NCBI RefSeq assembly: GCF_002443255.2
Contig: NW_019211457.1
Location: forward strand, 51,562,617-51,626,616
Origin: Varroa destructor
Lineage: Eukaryota; Arthropoda; Arachnida; Mesostigmata; Varroidae
Direction of reading: 5' to 3'
DNA: 64,000 nucleotides
A program made the position numbers and the translations under genes. The notes beneath the pieces were generated by a model. The model was not told where the DNA came from and searched no databases. It saw only the letters and a program-made list of their open reading frames with translations. Numbering within the stretch: the stretch's first letter is position 1; every line of letters starts with the position of its first letter. Shown here one piece after another: positions 28,351 to 42,400 of the stretch.

Positions 28351-28503
28351 CAGTTGTGGCACCACGCATATGGTACCAGAAATTGAAGCAGCGGAGTTGT
28401 CCTGCTGGAAAGCCTGGGTCTCCCATTAACATCGGCGAATATAGATTTGCTTTTCGGTACGAGCTGCCCTCACTGGACGTTTCTACATACAGGTAGTGGC
28501 CAT
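28351..28503 (-). CDS. Exon 5: middle part of the MAM domain
   Basis: The exon is 153 nt, phase 1 to phase 1. It continues the MAM domain exactly where exon 4 stops: GHYLYVETS (the family's GHYlyvEtS), ANLYSP, then LRCFNFWYHMRG containing the third conserved cysteine and the FWYHM hallmark. The acceptor is CCTTCAAG and the donor CTG|GTGAGT is strong, so at least one more exon must follow at lower coordinates. That exon should carry the LxV...W...FEG...GDIAIDDI segment and the fourth cysteine. I did not find it in 1-28350 by eye. Confidence 0.85.
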
Positions 28504-31500
28504 CTTGAAGGTTCACAGATACCGAGGACATATTGCACAATGTGTTATTGCGTTTGTCATACAAAAAGAGTAAACTACAACGAAAAATACATCACATTTA
28601 GTAAAGCCGGATCGCACACTGTTGCTGCTCGATTACAATTCATTACTAAGGCATCTCAACATTTATGGAACCTAAAAGCGAAAAAAGGAAACCTATTAGA
28701 TTTAATACATAGTAATTCTCTAAACTAATTCATTGCTGATAAACAGATGAATTATATATATATGAAGTATTGAGCGAGTGCTGGTAACGATCTCCGAGCG
28801 TACGGTCAATGATAAACAGACACTAGTTCGGATACAATTAGTCTCTAGCCGACGTACTGAGTTTTTAATCAGTGCTCTAGTTGCTGACCATCATCATCAT
28901 CATATATGTAAGAGTGATCCTATTATTTATGTCAGCGAATGCAGCCAGTGAAGAAAAAAAACGTTTCTTAATAGGAACCCGACCTTTCCCAGAAGACGTT
29001 TTCACAATGGCGCCTTTTCGCCTAGGTAAACCGCATAATTGTTGACACATTTCAAACATAGAAATATGTACATAATGAATGGATAGGATATTCTTAAAAT
29101 TCGAAATAGAACAGATGGTAAACAATCGATACTTCTACGACCGCTATTATAATCCATCATAACGGATTTTGTGGCAGATGTATTATGTCGCCCGTGAACT
29201 CGATGAAGCTCGCGTATCGTTTGTCTACCGCTGGTCCATCGGCGGAAGACAGTTAAACAATATAACTGACCAAGCTGATGGACTATAGAACACTACTGAG
29301 CTGACGGCTAATATTACGGCGAAGGCTAGCGACATAGAACCCAGCGATCAAGCTAAGTGCCTCAATGTATGAGACGATAATGAAACAGAAAAGTCGACAG
29401 AGAACGTACACCTCTCAGCTCTTCGATATAGCCGTTTGAGGACTATAGCACTATACATTATAACAGATAAGTTCTTTAAAATATAAGTGACGCACTGGTT
29501 ATATGTAGATGTTGTATCGACATAAAAATTCGTGAGGACCCTCGACTGTAGTAGACGGTTCAGTCACAACCGTTGATATCTGGTTATGGAAAGCAGTCAT
29601 ACGCTTACATCAACGTCTTTATAGCGGCTTATGTCGTTAATACCTGGTCAAGAACTCAGAAGAAGAAGTGGCTGACTCAATCCCCGCAATGTAATTTACC
29701 TATGTATATGTACGCCAGGGTGTATTTTTGTCTACGGCCGTTCGTATACTACTCGAGTAAGCCAGCGAGAGTCAACGATTTCGAATACGTTCAGACAAAT
29801 CATCTATCACAAACGATCATGGTATGCAACGTTGGGGGGTACCCGTCATGGCACGCTTTCTCCCTGTAAACGATGCGATCTTTACAAAGGACTTGGTTGT
29901 CGAACCAGCCATCGCAGGAATAACTCGCACAGGTTTGATCGCGTCCTAACGAGGCCGTCAGATTTCTGGCTTCCTCGCACGCAGGCACTTCATGTCGGGA
30001 AAAGTGATCAAGATTCTATATGACGATCTACGATACGTCACGCGAATCTTTTTCATGTGAAAAACCTATATTCTGGGTTATCCCTCTACAAAACAAGATA
30101 AAAAGTAGATCATTTGACATTACTAGCTGTCACGCAGAGGACGATAATAGCAACAGGGGGTGGTAATTATTTGGTATTGTATTTATTGCTATTCTTGTTT
30201 ACTGACGCTTCAACGAGCTTGCTTCTAATAGTTCAGTTGATTTTTTAAGTTTGCTTGCCGTTGATTAAGAGGGTAAGTATAAAAGTCGCATGTTCTTCAA
30301 ACTTGAAGACTGATGTTAGAGAAAATTCCACTGCAAATGGTCAAAGTGCTTTTATGAAGCCCATTAGATCCTGCTAAATTTGCCTTTAGTTGTATATTTA
30401 ACAGGTTCTAACCTTCACATAAGGAAACTCATATTGGAAGCACTACGCGGTGTTCTTAGATTTTTTCAATATTGTTTTGCCTGACCCTAAGCTGCTGTCT
30501 GCGGAGATACTTCCTCCTATTCAAACACGCTTCATGCCTATTTCCATATTTTCTACAAACGTGTAAAGCTAACGAATTTCAAACTACAAAAATCATAGTC
30601 TTTTTTTCTTAGCACTTTTCTAAAGTGCTGACCCTGCACTATAATAGTTGACGATTTTCTGAATACCTTTACCTTATGCCTCACCAAAGGATACGAAGAA
30701 ATCCATATTGATTGGATCTTGTAACTGAGCCCAGTTCAGTCCGTAAGATTAAACAAATAGAAAAATTAATCAAGAAGTAATGTTTCAATGATATTTACAT
30801 AAGATTATTATTGCTTATTCGAGACAGTCCGTTAGATAAGGATTTTTTCGAAGCGTCTTGTTTTTTATGAAAAAAAAAAAAACATTTTTGTGTCGAACAT
30901 GTCTTTGCTTTTAAAAACATCCATCCTGATAACAGTACTGCAAAAACTGTATAAATCCAAACTGTTAAAGACTTAAGATGAATCATTGAACTTGTTGCTC
31001 ATAATCCGGTGTTTTGAGCTCTCATTACCGACCCGTAAGTAATACATGATTGCCTTGAGTCACCTAAAGTCCATTCTTGCATTATTATATGTATATAAGC
31101 TTTAGATTAAAACAGATGGAGCATTATTTCAGCTTAGGCAAATTACGCATATATGAGCAAATGGATGCACAACGACAATGTACAAAGCGTACACTTGCCA
31201 GGTAGTCCAGCACATCGCTCCTCAAAGTCCAATCCTTGTTTCAGCTTCGTCCAACTTCTTTAGAACCCTCTCGAACTGAAGTTTTGTATGAAATCTTGCA
31301 TCGCCTTTGTCTATGCCGTCTAAGACCACGGCTATCAGTGTTACAAGTAAATTGAACAACTGCCGCTATTCGCTGTGGCAGCATTAATATACGCCCCGCT
31401 CGCGACAAACAAACCAGTCATCAAACTAGCAGCAGCCCAACCTCCAGCTGGCCACGGCTGCCCGCTTTGCCCGCACCCCGCACCCGAAACAGCAACGCTT

Positions 31501-33394
31501 TATTAAAATTGATGATCTGCTGTGCTCAGATCGTGTGCGACGAAGGCTCCGGGAGTCGACGGCATCTCTGATGGTAACGGAGACAAACACCGAAGGGCGA
31601 TGCGTACGGGGATACGGTACCCATTTCATAAAGCGCCATTTGACCACACCGACTTCACATGACCACTACCTAGCGGAACAACTTTCCCGTACTTGCGCGG
31701 AGCTCGCCCGCCTGCCCGGTCACTTACCTCCCGGCACTCGGGCACTCATTCCAGACCACCACATCACACGAGAGTCTACCATTTTCATATTGCACTTTTG
31801 AAGATGAGGCCCTTCTGGATTTTCTGATTTTGAGTTGGGCAAAGCCAACCAACTGAGGATTACCGGTACGCGTCAACCGAACAACGAATGCAAGAGTACA
31901 GCCCAATCTGGCACCACCCGCGGTTAGCGATTCCGCCCGTGGCTTAGACAGCAAAATTTTAAGTTCTCTGCCACATTGTTCGGCAAAATTGAAAAAATCT
32001 ATTCTATTTCTTTGTTTTTTCTCTGTTAATCGTAAAACAGATATACCTGATTTCTATCCTATGAATGTGGCGCCTGTGTATCTCTTGATTAGGTCTATAC
32101 GTCGATGTAATTTCAACGATGTCTCAGACATTCTTTTTAAAACGACCTAGATGCGCAAACTGAATTTTTATACCAAAGTTCTTTCTTTGACCGATTTGCC
32201 ACCTTAGAACTTCCGGTTCTTAAGACTCTTACAAACTCTGCTACGGGAGCCATAATATTTCCACGATTTTTAGATTAGAGGAACAGGAATCGCGTCCTTT
32301 GGTTCGTGCTGTGAAAATATGAAAGAAATAATATTGTTCCCTTTAGTATTGTTAATAAATTGATCTTGCTTTATATGGGTCCAATTGGTACTGGACAAAA
32401 ATGTTTTAATAATAAGTAAACTATTAAAAAGTCTTCGTTCGAACGTGCAATAAAATAATATAAATACACAATCGTTATAATAATGTCAATAGAACGATAG
32501 CTACTTCCATGAAATGGCAGCATTAAATCGCATTGGCGTTATTCAGTTTTCAATTGGTCAATTGGGGACCAATAGGTGTTTGAATCGGTCGTCAAGGTGT
32601 TTCTCACTGAGACTACACATATGTATATAATCTCTGTGCTTTATCAAAAGAAACAGCGATAGATGATTGTAAATAGGTCTCCTTTCATTCTGTGCTATTC
32701 AAAGAATATCTATAACGTATCTGTGCATAGATGACTAAATCATTTTTTTGCCACCTTAGTCCTTCAAGACGTGACGCTTACCTCTCCTATATTCATTGTA
32801 GGAAACTTTCATAACAATTTGATGAAAAAACTGGTAGTTTACGTTCGTTATATTCGGAAGCAAGATACACTCAATATGTCGGGAAGTAATGGGAATAAGA
32901 CCGGTTTGAAAGAACAAGAACGACCTAGGACAGATGTCTGCTATAGCTAGCTACGATCATCACAGGCCAAGATCTTGCGAACCCCATTTATTTTTCAATT
33001 AAGCAACCTGTGACACTAAAATAACATGCTTTTTTTTTCTTACTAAATTTACTCCATTCATAATAGTGAACATAACATATCCGGGCGAATTTAATAAATT
33101 TTCATCTATGAAGATCAGGGGTAGGTATCGCTGTACGTAATGTGTTTATATCCTGCCCAATTGTTTGCCATCTTAAAAAGAGGATCTGTTATTTTTTTTG
33201 CAGCACACAATAAACCCGTAGATGTACCTGTACGATATTACTGTTTACGGTATTCGTTCTTCACTGACAAATTCACCATTTGTGTTAATGTGCCAGAGCT
33301 CGATCCAATGAGCGTATGTCGTCTGTTTTTGCTCTTTGAAACCAATTCGAAATTCCTTGTTGCTGGAAAGAACACAGGACGTAGACTTCCGTAC

Positions 33395-33431
<37 letters not shown>

Positions 33432-36400
33432 GCTTCAATGAGACGTAATTTAATTGTGAAATGATGGGTGCAATTCGTTCGCACCGCTCGATATCATTCG
33501 AACGCTGCACACAGCCGGTTCTATCTAATAGCTCAAAAGGAAATGCATACTTTATAGGGTACTTGGTGTATCTGATATAAGGTTTTATATAGATAGGACA
33601 CCGTTTTAGACATCTGCGTCCAAGCCACTAAGCATGGCAGAGCCACACCTCCGATCTGTTGTGTGGCACCAACTTCCTCATGTTCTCCCGTTCAATTACA
33701 ACTCTATGTAGAATTTTTTTTTTTTTCAATTCCAAGTATCTGTTATTTGTTCTTCTTTTCCTTAGTGATTTAGCGATTGTGCATACAGCCAAATTTTCCA
33801 GTAGATATAATCTACTCTTTTGGTTATATATAGGTGTGTATGTCAGTGGAGCTTTTAATGAAAAATTATCTCGTAATTATCTCATCTTCAGGACCTCTAA
33901 GGACACTTTCGGACTTCTCTAAATATTACAGTCAGCTTTGTAGTGTTCGACACTGGCGTGCCCGACTGCAAATTGACTTTTAAGATACATAATTATACAT
34001 GAGTAGTTTTCAATCATTTCGAGTAGAACACGGTGGGATTTGTGCTTATTCAACAAGATTCTAAAGAGAATTAATGTTATCTTCATTTTTAAGTCGATGG
34101 CATACGGGGCCGCCTTTCTTCTCGATTCAAGTTCCCCACTCCTCTTTTAACTTCTTTCAACAGAGAACAAAATAAACGCTTGACCTAGCTGTTCGGTGAA
34201 AACAATATTATAAGAGATTGATTGTAATAATCCAGCGATGTAGATGACCGACGTATTTTGCGAAGGTCTTGTTCTTTCTGAACGATAAGATTAAAGGGCT
34301 AACACTGAAAAAGGGTATCTCTGAAATGGTCCTTCATCTACGGCCACAGGACATCTATTGACGACGCTAAATGTAGCATGTAACTCAACTTGAAAGCGAG
34401 AAATGAATCACCTCAACCTTTGACTTGCCGTATTCGCTATTTTATGACGCTGTTTGTCCGAAGTCTGTAGTTTCTCATAGGTATTTTATTAATCCTTTAT
34501 TAAATATATAGAGTTTTACCACTAGGTAATGCAGGCATATTATTAATTAGGAATTGTTTAATACAGTATAAAATATTCGCAAAATTATTTATTTCGTTCA
34601 TTTGATGAGTGATCTTCCAATAGTTGGTCAATGATTAGCTCAAAAGTGAAGATCATCGGTAGAATACATAGCACAATTTTGTGCATTAATCAATGGACGA
34701 AGGCAAGTTTTTTTTTCACGATACCAATTCGTATCATGGTCACGAGGCTGCTAACTCTTTCTCTGTCGTAAAGACATACTAACCAAAATGCATTGCTGCT
34801 TTATTGTCAATCCTTGAAACAGCAACACAACCTTACAGACCCGGTAATTTGGTGGGTCTCGTCGTTATAAAGCCCATCCGCGCCCCTTTATGTAAGAACC
34901 TTATGACTCTACATTCCGTACGGATGGGGCAGCATTGACTGTGGCCTATTGCTCTCCCAAGCGTACCCCGTCAACGCTCCGTTAAGTTGAAATCAGCAGT
35001 AGCAGCAGCAGCGGAGGCTGGTCCCGTATCAGAGTTGATTCTCAATTTCAGTTTTGTCGGCGGATCGATCTTTCAACGACACTAACAGGAGCGACGGGAA
35101 CTCTGAAGGGACGCTTGCGATCTTGATGTATATGAGGATAGCCTATAAAACAGGCCTATATTTCGGCCAGAGCGTTATTATTCCCCATAGCAGAAGTTGC
35201 TTGTGGCACCATGTTCAGAATAAGCACAAAATAAACAGAAACTTTGACGAACTTGAAATCGGCCTCAGGACACTATTGTATCTCATCTTTGCCATTAGAA
35301 CAATAAGGTAACTATGTTTAAATAGCGCAACGTAGCAGGACAACAGGTGTCTTAGCAAATATGGTTTTTAAGAATTGAGGTAGCACAAAGATTAAACTGA
35401 ATCACGTAGATAAAACTCATTTGAATTTGTGAACGCTTAATTGATACTAGCAGCTGCAAATTGCCACAGAACACAGTCCTCTAACGCGGGCTTCGTTTAT
35501 ATGCCGCTTCTGAGTAACTAAAATAGAATAACTTTAAATAAATTGTATACCCTTTAATGGACTAGTTCTATTAAACGTATTTCATCTATAGTTCTAGCGT
35601 TAGCTTCAAACCACTAGTGACCTTTTAATTGCTATATTGATTTACCATACTAACTATTGCCCAGTAGTACTTGACTGATTCTCATTGTATAAATTAAATT
35701 ACCTTTGAGTGAAGGTTTGTGTCCTTCTTTTTATCAGTCTTTATGAACCATTCTCTGAGTTCCACCGCGACAAAAATGTTTGCGGTACCCGTTTTGCCTG
35801 TGGCATGGTGTGCGTACCGAAAATGAACGAGCCTGACATCGTTCACTTTGTTTCAGAAAAATACTTCCATTCCGACATTCCTGCCGGCAATTTTTGAAAC
35901 CTGTTTCTTCTCTCAATAGGAACACTTCAGTATATCGTTGCCTGTCCATTCAACCTTGAGAGAGCTAGTAATTAAAAATTACGGCAAGGCATAGCGGATT
36001 TTTCATTGAGGTGACTGGGTTATCTGTTTTTTTTCAATGAGCCGTCTCGTCAATTCTTTTTACGTATTACTTTACTTCTATACTTTCGACTTTAATGTCA
36101 CTAGTCATATAGATGGGCCAACATGAATCTGAATAGTCTTACTCCTTGCACTATACCTGTAGATGCTACGTTCGATTCTGAAGCCATTTGATCTAGTTAC
36201 TTTTAGAAAATACTGTCCTGTTAATTTCTGGCCTCACCTGTTACATCAGGGGTTAATTTACTAATCAAAATAGGCGAAAAAAAGACCAATTTAGATCAAG
36301 TGATTTTCTCCTATAGGCGTAACAGGTAGTGAACACCTAAATTACCGGTAGAACTAGGACGAGTAATTTTTGAACTCCATACGTTGAATTACACATGAGA

Positions 36401-39400
36401 TAATTTTATGTGCAGAACTGGCCTTTTTCTGGAAAACCCCTGCTATGACAAGCAGCTATTGTCTTTCTCTTATTCACTTGTTATTTCAAGACTCGCTGTT
36501 ATAGGGAAAAAAGGCCTGCTGCGTAACGAGTTCCTCGCTCCATCACCATCACTATACAGTTAAAACATCGGACGAATGTAGAGGTCACACCTCAGAGTAC
36601 TGCAATCGTTAAGATTTCCGCTATTACGAGTCGTCATATGTGAGATACGTCTGATAACTACACAGCCATATCCGGGAGCGACCAAAATCAAATTTTTAGG
36701 AAATTAGAAGTAGAAGATCGCTTACATGGAATCGCGGTGTCCACCGATCATGGCATCCCAAATGGTGATCTTTTACGTGTGTTCATAGGTAAACATAAGT
36801 AAATTTGAGGCATATACCGCCCGAAACGGACATAATATTTCAATAGTCGGCCAAGTCTAGTTCAGAGATATTGATTCCTCGAAAGTAAACAAAGATTCGG
36901 GCAATGCAAAATTCACTGGTCATTATCATGAACTAGAAGTTGGGTGTTACCAACTAAAAAATCCAGCTAAACTAAGTTGACGTGGAATTTTTAGTATTAA
37001 TATAGACGGCCACGACCCTTATAATAGCTTTTTCTCGTAGCATCGATGGCAGGTTTGTTAGAAGGGATGTTGAATATATCTTTGTTATTTGTAACATACC
37101 GTTAGTTTAGATAAATGGATAAATTAACTATAGTAGTCAATGAGAATATGATGTATGGGTAAATGCTTACCGCAAAGCTAAAGGAACGCAACGATGACAC
37201 TATTGGTAACATTATATAGCCCAATGAAAATACTAGCACACGTATTACGTTCTTCACAACAGTCGCATAACGTCTACCTCATGCTACCTCTTTGCCTGGC
37301 GCTAGATTTAAATTTGTACCGAATTAACAATAAGTTATAGTATTGGTTAGTACTTTTATTATGGTCGGACATTTGTACGACATCGAGCATTATACGGGAA
37401 ATTAATTAAGCTGAGTCTCGATGCCGTCCGAATTTAGTTAGCGAGTCATCTGCATACGTCCGGGGGTCCGGAATACGTCGCTTTCTGAGATACCAGCGAG
37501 AGGGGATAGGAACCAAATCGTTAGTAAGGTGATTTCCAAGAAAGGCAAATAACTGAATTTCACAAGAACCTTCGGAATAATTTCAGCATATCACGGAATT
37601 GACCAAGGGTCACAGTTTGTCTGCGTTATCGGACAGTTTTATGTTCTTTGCAAAAAGTTAACCGATGGTATATGTTGCCATATGGCCCTGTGCGTACGTA
37701 CATCTTTACAAATAACAGGCACACGTATTAGCGCTTTTAGATTTGATTATTAATATTCCACTCAGCCACTCGATTTGGTCGCATTCTCCCGAGAGCCGTC
37801 ATGCTAACGGCAAAAACGTGGTACCTTGAGAACCACAAGGTGTTAAGTCATCTTCGACTAGTCAACCAGCTAATCCGCCTTTATCTAAAAGTCGATGACG
37901 AGCGTGTATGTCTATACCCTGAAAATAGACGCTTGCCATTTTTCGTTATTATGTTTTTCATAATTCGTTGGTTTTAACAAACTGTCAAATTTTTACGGAC
38001 ACGTCACTGTTTTTCGTTATTGCACCCCGGAAGGCCATGCCGTGCTACCGTCTATTTATAACCATAGTATCTTGAAAAATTAAAATTTTAGCTCGGTTTG
38101 ATTATTTCAAATAAACCTTAAGTGTCTGGGTGTTTGTTTGTGTGTTCACTAATTGAAAACAACACTGGGCTAAGTCAGCCAGTTACCATGCTTTTCGTAA
38201 ATTTCGCCGTTGGTCGGTAAATGATTTAATATCACATGCCGCTAAATAAACGTCTATAAGTCGGGGTACTTCCCGAAACATCTGTCAATTTGGTAAACTT
38301 GTTTTTTTTTTTTAGCTTACCGCTCACACGCCGAACCTACACGTTACTTACTTCGAGATGGCAGAAGTGACACTAACTTGACTACTTGTGCTCTTTCTTT
38401 CTACGCAATAAAGCGATTGGCTTTGTTTGAAAATGGCTATGTCTCCAAGGTACCATGCCAATGAATTATGTGCTTGGCAGTTCAGATGATTACTATTTTT
38501 AATTTATGGCAAAAAATCATGAGTCATTTCAATAAAGCAGACTTTATCAACGCAATACCGTCGTCGTCATTCAAACATTCTTTAATTTATTCTGTTAACT
38601 TATTTGTGTATAATCTCTGCACGATATAGCATGGCTTCCAGAAGGTCCGTCTCTCCGCAGTTGTACAGTCTTGGCATCCACTTGGGCATTGTGCAACCTA
38701 AAGGAGACCATTAGAAAATGCCTTATCGCCCCAAACATCCTTAAGAACGCGCTTGCTCAACGTTTACAGGCACCTAAACGCAATCGGCCAACGTGTGTGC
38801 TCTATGCTAAAGTAACTGCATCGATGTTGAATACTGTTCCATTTTGGAGAACCGATTTTTTTTCTGGCCGATATTCGAGTACTTAGAGCGACAGAGAAGT
38901 CATAAAGTGGGCTATCGAAGTTGTGAGGTGCGCGTACTCGGCACGGTTAGGTCACAACCTTCATATGTGATTCTCATTTTGCTGACTGATGTGTTGTATA
39001 ATTCTTACACTGATCACGCATCTTTTGCTGCTTTGCCAGACTTCTAGCGAACTGACGCTTCAAGTTATGGCTATCATTTTCGTGTGGGAGGAATGTCCGA
39101 AAACATTTTTTGCGCGAGCGTGCAGATCTGAATCGGCGGCCTATTTAAAGCTGGCTAGGTCGGTCACTACTACTAGTGATTAATGAAAAAACATGCCAAC
39201 CAAGACCAGCACAAGAGCCGTAGCATAAAAGTGCCCAAAGGTATTACTATTGTTGGTGGCAACGGTCGAACGACTGACGCCACTAAACATTCGATTTTAT
39301 CAAGTTCAAGGTCAAATTAATAATAATCGACCTATACACCACTTGTACAATGAAATACTGACTTCCCCGATACTCTTGTTATTAAATGCTTCAACTGCAT

Positions 39401-42400
39401 TATACACTCTAGGGACTCATACATGTTTGAATAGGCGGAATTAAGATGTAAATCCAAACTCAAAGGTCTTAAACAGCCCGGGGAGAGCCTACCCATAGCT
39501 AGACGATTTACTGGAGAGCGCGCTAGTAAGTAAGCGCTCCGACGTTTTTTGCGGTACGCCTTCGAATGTTAAGATCAATTGCTCACTCTGCGATACATAA
39601 CACTGGAAGTTCACAGGATATGCCACTGAGTAATTTGCCTTTCACGCTGTGCACTGACGTGGTTAAGGACATACTACGGTAAACTGTGCTTGCTGAGGAT
39701 CCCCAAAATGAAAAACACCGATGATCCATCCCCTTAACTCGTGTTGAAGGATGTGACTCGTACTGTACATCCGCAAGTGTAATGTGCTACATTTCAGCAA
39801 TAGAAATTTCAAGCTTAATTGCTTGTTTAATTAAATTCAGCTCATTAAGGTCGGGCATGCATGAAGCATTTAGTCTAAAATAGTTATCCATTAAAATATG
39901 AAGCCTATATTGAACACTTGGTTTTTTATGTATCTCCCATCCAGACATTTGTTTTTAGTTATAAAATAAAAAATGTTTTTTTTCTGTAGAGTGAGATATC
40001 AACATAGTACCGGTATAGTAATGATCGTATAAGGCGAAAATAGCTTAAGCCAATCTAATAAAGTTAACAATATTTAAATGAGTCGTAAAAGAATTCGCGT
40101 AGAGTGTCCTATATGAAGAGCCGAAAAAATATGTATCTTATCCGAAAGTTATCCATAATGGTGTCCAAGGATACCAAATAATACACTGTGTTATATGGAA
40201 TTGCAAAATATACGTGTATCTAAACTCTATTAGGAAACAATAAAATAGATAATGTACATGCATAACTGTTTTTTTACCATTGTGTTGATCCAATAGCATG
40301 GACACCTTAGATATGCTCCGATTCTACCGACTTTAATAAGCAAAAAATAATAATTTCCGACAACGTGTGGTCATACAGCGACACCTATAATAATCCTTAC
40401 CGAGGAAGGATTGAATTTTTACTAGCATCACTCGTTGTCTAAGATATAACGTATTGCTCTATAAAATAAAGTCAACCCTGCTGACACGCTAATAACATAG
40501 GCGATTTATGGTCAATGATAATAACATAACACATTTTAATAAATGTCATCAAACACTCTGTTGCTCGTAAACAACCGTTAGCCTACTCACCCCCCGTTTC
40601 TGGCCCAAACATTACCTCTTCTCAACACTGTATGTTAATTTTTGCCCACCCTTTGTGTTTGGATGTTGTATTTGTATCTTTAAAGGTGCAAAATAGTTTT
40701 AAAATAATTTTCTTCAAAAGACTGCGTGTTTGAAAGTCGGCTTATGGTAAGGATAACCCATCACGTCATCCAAAGTCCGGTAGCGGTATACTTCACAGAA
40801 ACGAAACAGACCAAACACACTCACGACATCATACTCGGCCTCCTCTCCAATCCTCGACTGATGGCGTACATCAGTAATCCATTAACGACCGAACAACTTT
40901 TCCTAAGGCAAAGCACTTCAGGAACGGAATGACCAGCGTCGCCTTTTCTATAGCACATTTATTTATATGAACAAAAGGGGCGCCCAACCCCCTTACGAGT
41001 ACCGAAATGTGCGCCAACTATTATGGAGGCAAGGATAGAGATCAACGGAGAAGCAGACCTTAGGCGCGCTTAATTTACCTTATCGCTTTAAAACACGCGC
41101 GATTGGACATATGTGTACCTCCATTCATATGTCATTCATTCCGCAAATATAAATAAGGGTGCTTTTTAAATGCTTGAAAATTATACGGCATAGAAGAGAA
41201 GCGATTACCAATTTCTATTGATACAACCTTTCGAAAATAGTATTATCAATCCACCTTTATAATGCTAGTATAAAACACGAAAAGCCATGTATATGGCATA
41301 AAACTAAGCACATAGATATTATTTAATGGGGTTCATCGTACTCGGCAGTTTTAATCTGTTTAAATGTCCACAAAGCAGTCGCTTGCCTTGGGGGTGGCTC
41401 CAAACAACCTCACCTATTTCCAGCACCTGCGAATGTCGAAGGAAACTCTTTGTACCCGAACGGTGGACTTTTCCAACAGTGTACGATAATCTCACGACCG
41501 CTGCGGTGTTCTAGACCTGTAACATGAACGGCGACGACAACTTCAAAACTTTTCCTAGCATCAAAACTCACAATTCGGAAACGCAAGCAGCAGCAGCAGC
41601 TGCTGTTTGCGAAGAACTGGCCTCGTCGTCCGTGTACTGAAACGACAGAGCTTGAATGCGGTAGACAGGTGCTCCTTAGACGATGCGCCGCGTAAGTAAA
41701 CAACGTTCACACTAAAGAGAATAAAACGGCAGCAGTAGTAGATGCAGCGACAGTGGCGGAAGTGTGAAAGGAGCAAGCCATTTTGGGCGGTCCAGAGGGA
41801 GTTTTTGCGTCCCAAGAGGACAAAAAATAGAAGGGCCAAACTGACAACGCAAGGCTCTGTTTAAGTCAGTAGAGGTCGCCAGGCTGTCTCCAGTTTTTTC
41901 CTGGTAGCGACCATCGTCCATAACACGCAGAACGCACAGGACAGAGTACAGGTATTTCGTCGGTGCACTTCCTGACTGTCTATATAAGTACTGGCAATAC
42001 GAGAATGAAAACTGGTTGTAGGCCACAGACCCTCTAGGTAGAGGTTCTACTAGCTGACCGCCCGAAGTTACGCGCAAAGGTGCAAAGGACCTATAAGAAA
42101 GGACCGAAGGAGGAAAGGAAAGGTATAGCAAGCTAGACTATTCGAACGGAAGCAGTGCGACTGGCCCCATAGAACTCTGCAGCAAAGGCGAAATAACGGC
42201 TGTAAATGTACCTCTGAGGTCTCGTTGTTCCCCCAGTGCATTGACTCGTTTGCCCCACTCAGCGGAAACATGAAGCAGAATAAATCGCGTTTGTGCCGTT
42301 CCTACCTATGCTATAGCTATTGCTTCTTGCAAACAACGCCAATAGATATGTAAGAAATGGAATTCGTGAAAGATATCGCGGTCTTTGGTTATAATCAGCA

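Noticed and set aside
30795..30986. Minus-strand ATG ORF with a signal-peptide-like start upstream of the cysteine-rich exon
   Set aside because: An attractive position, but the sequence runs into poly-T and has no usable donor in the required phase; the hydrophobicity comes from AT richness.
41712..42131. 139-codon minus-strand open frame
   Set aside because: Serine/leucine-rich reading of a purine-rich patch, with no motif and competing frames.
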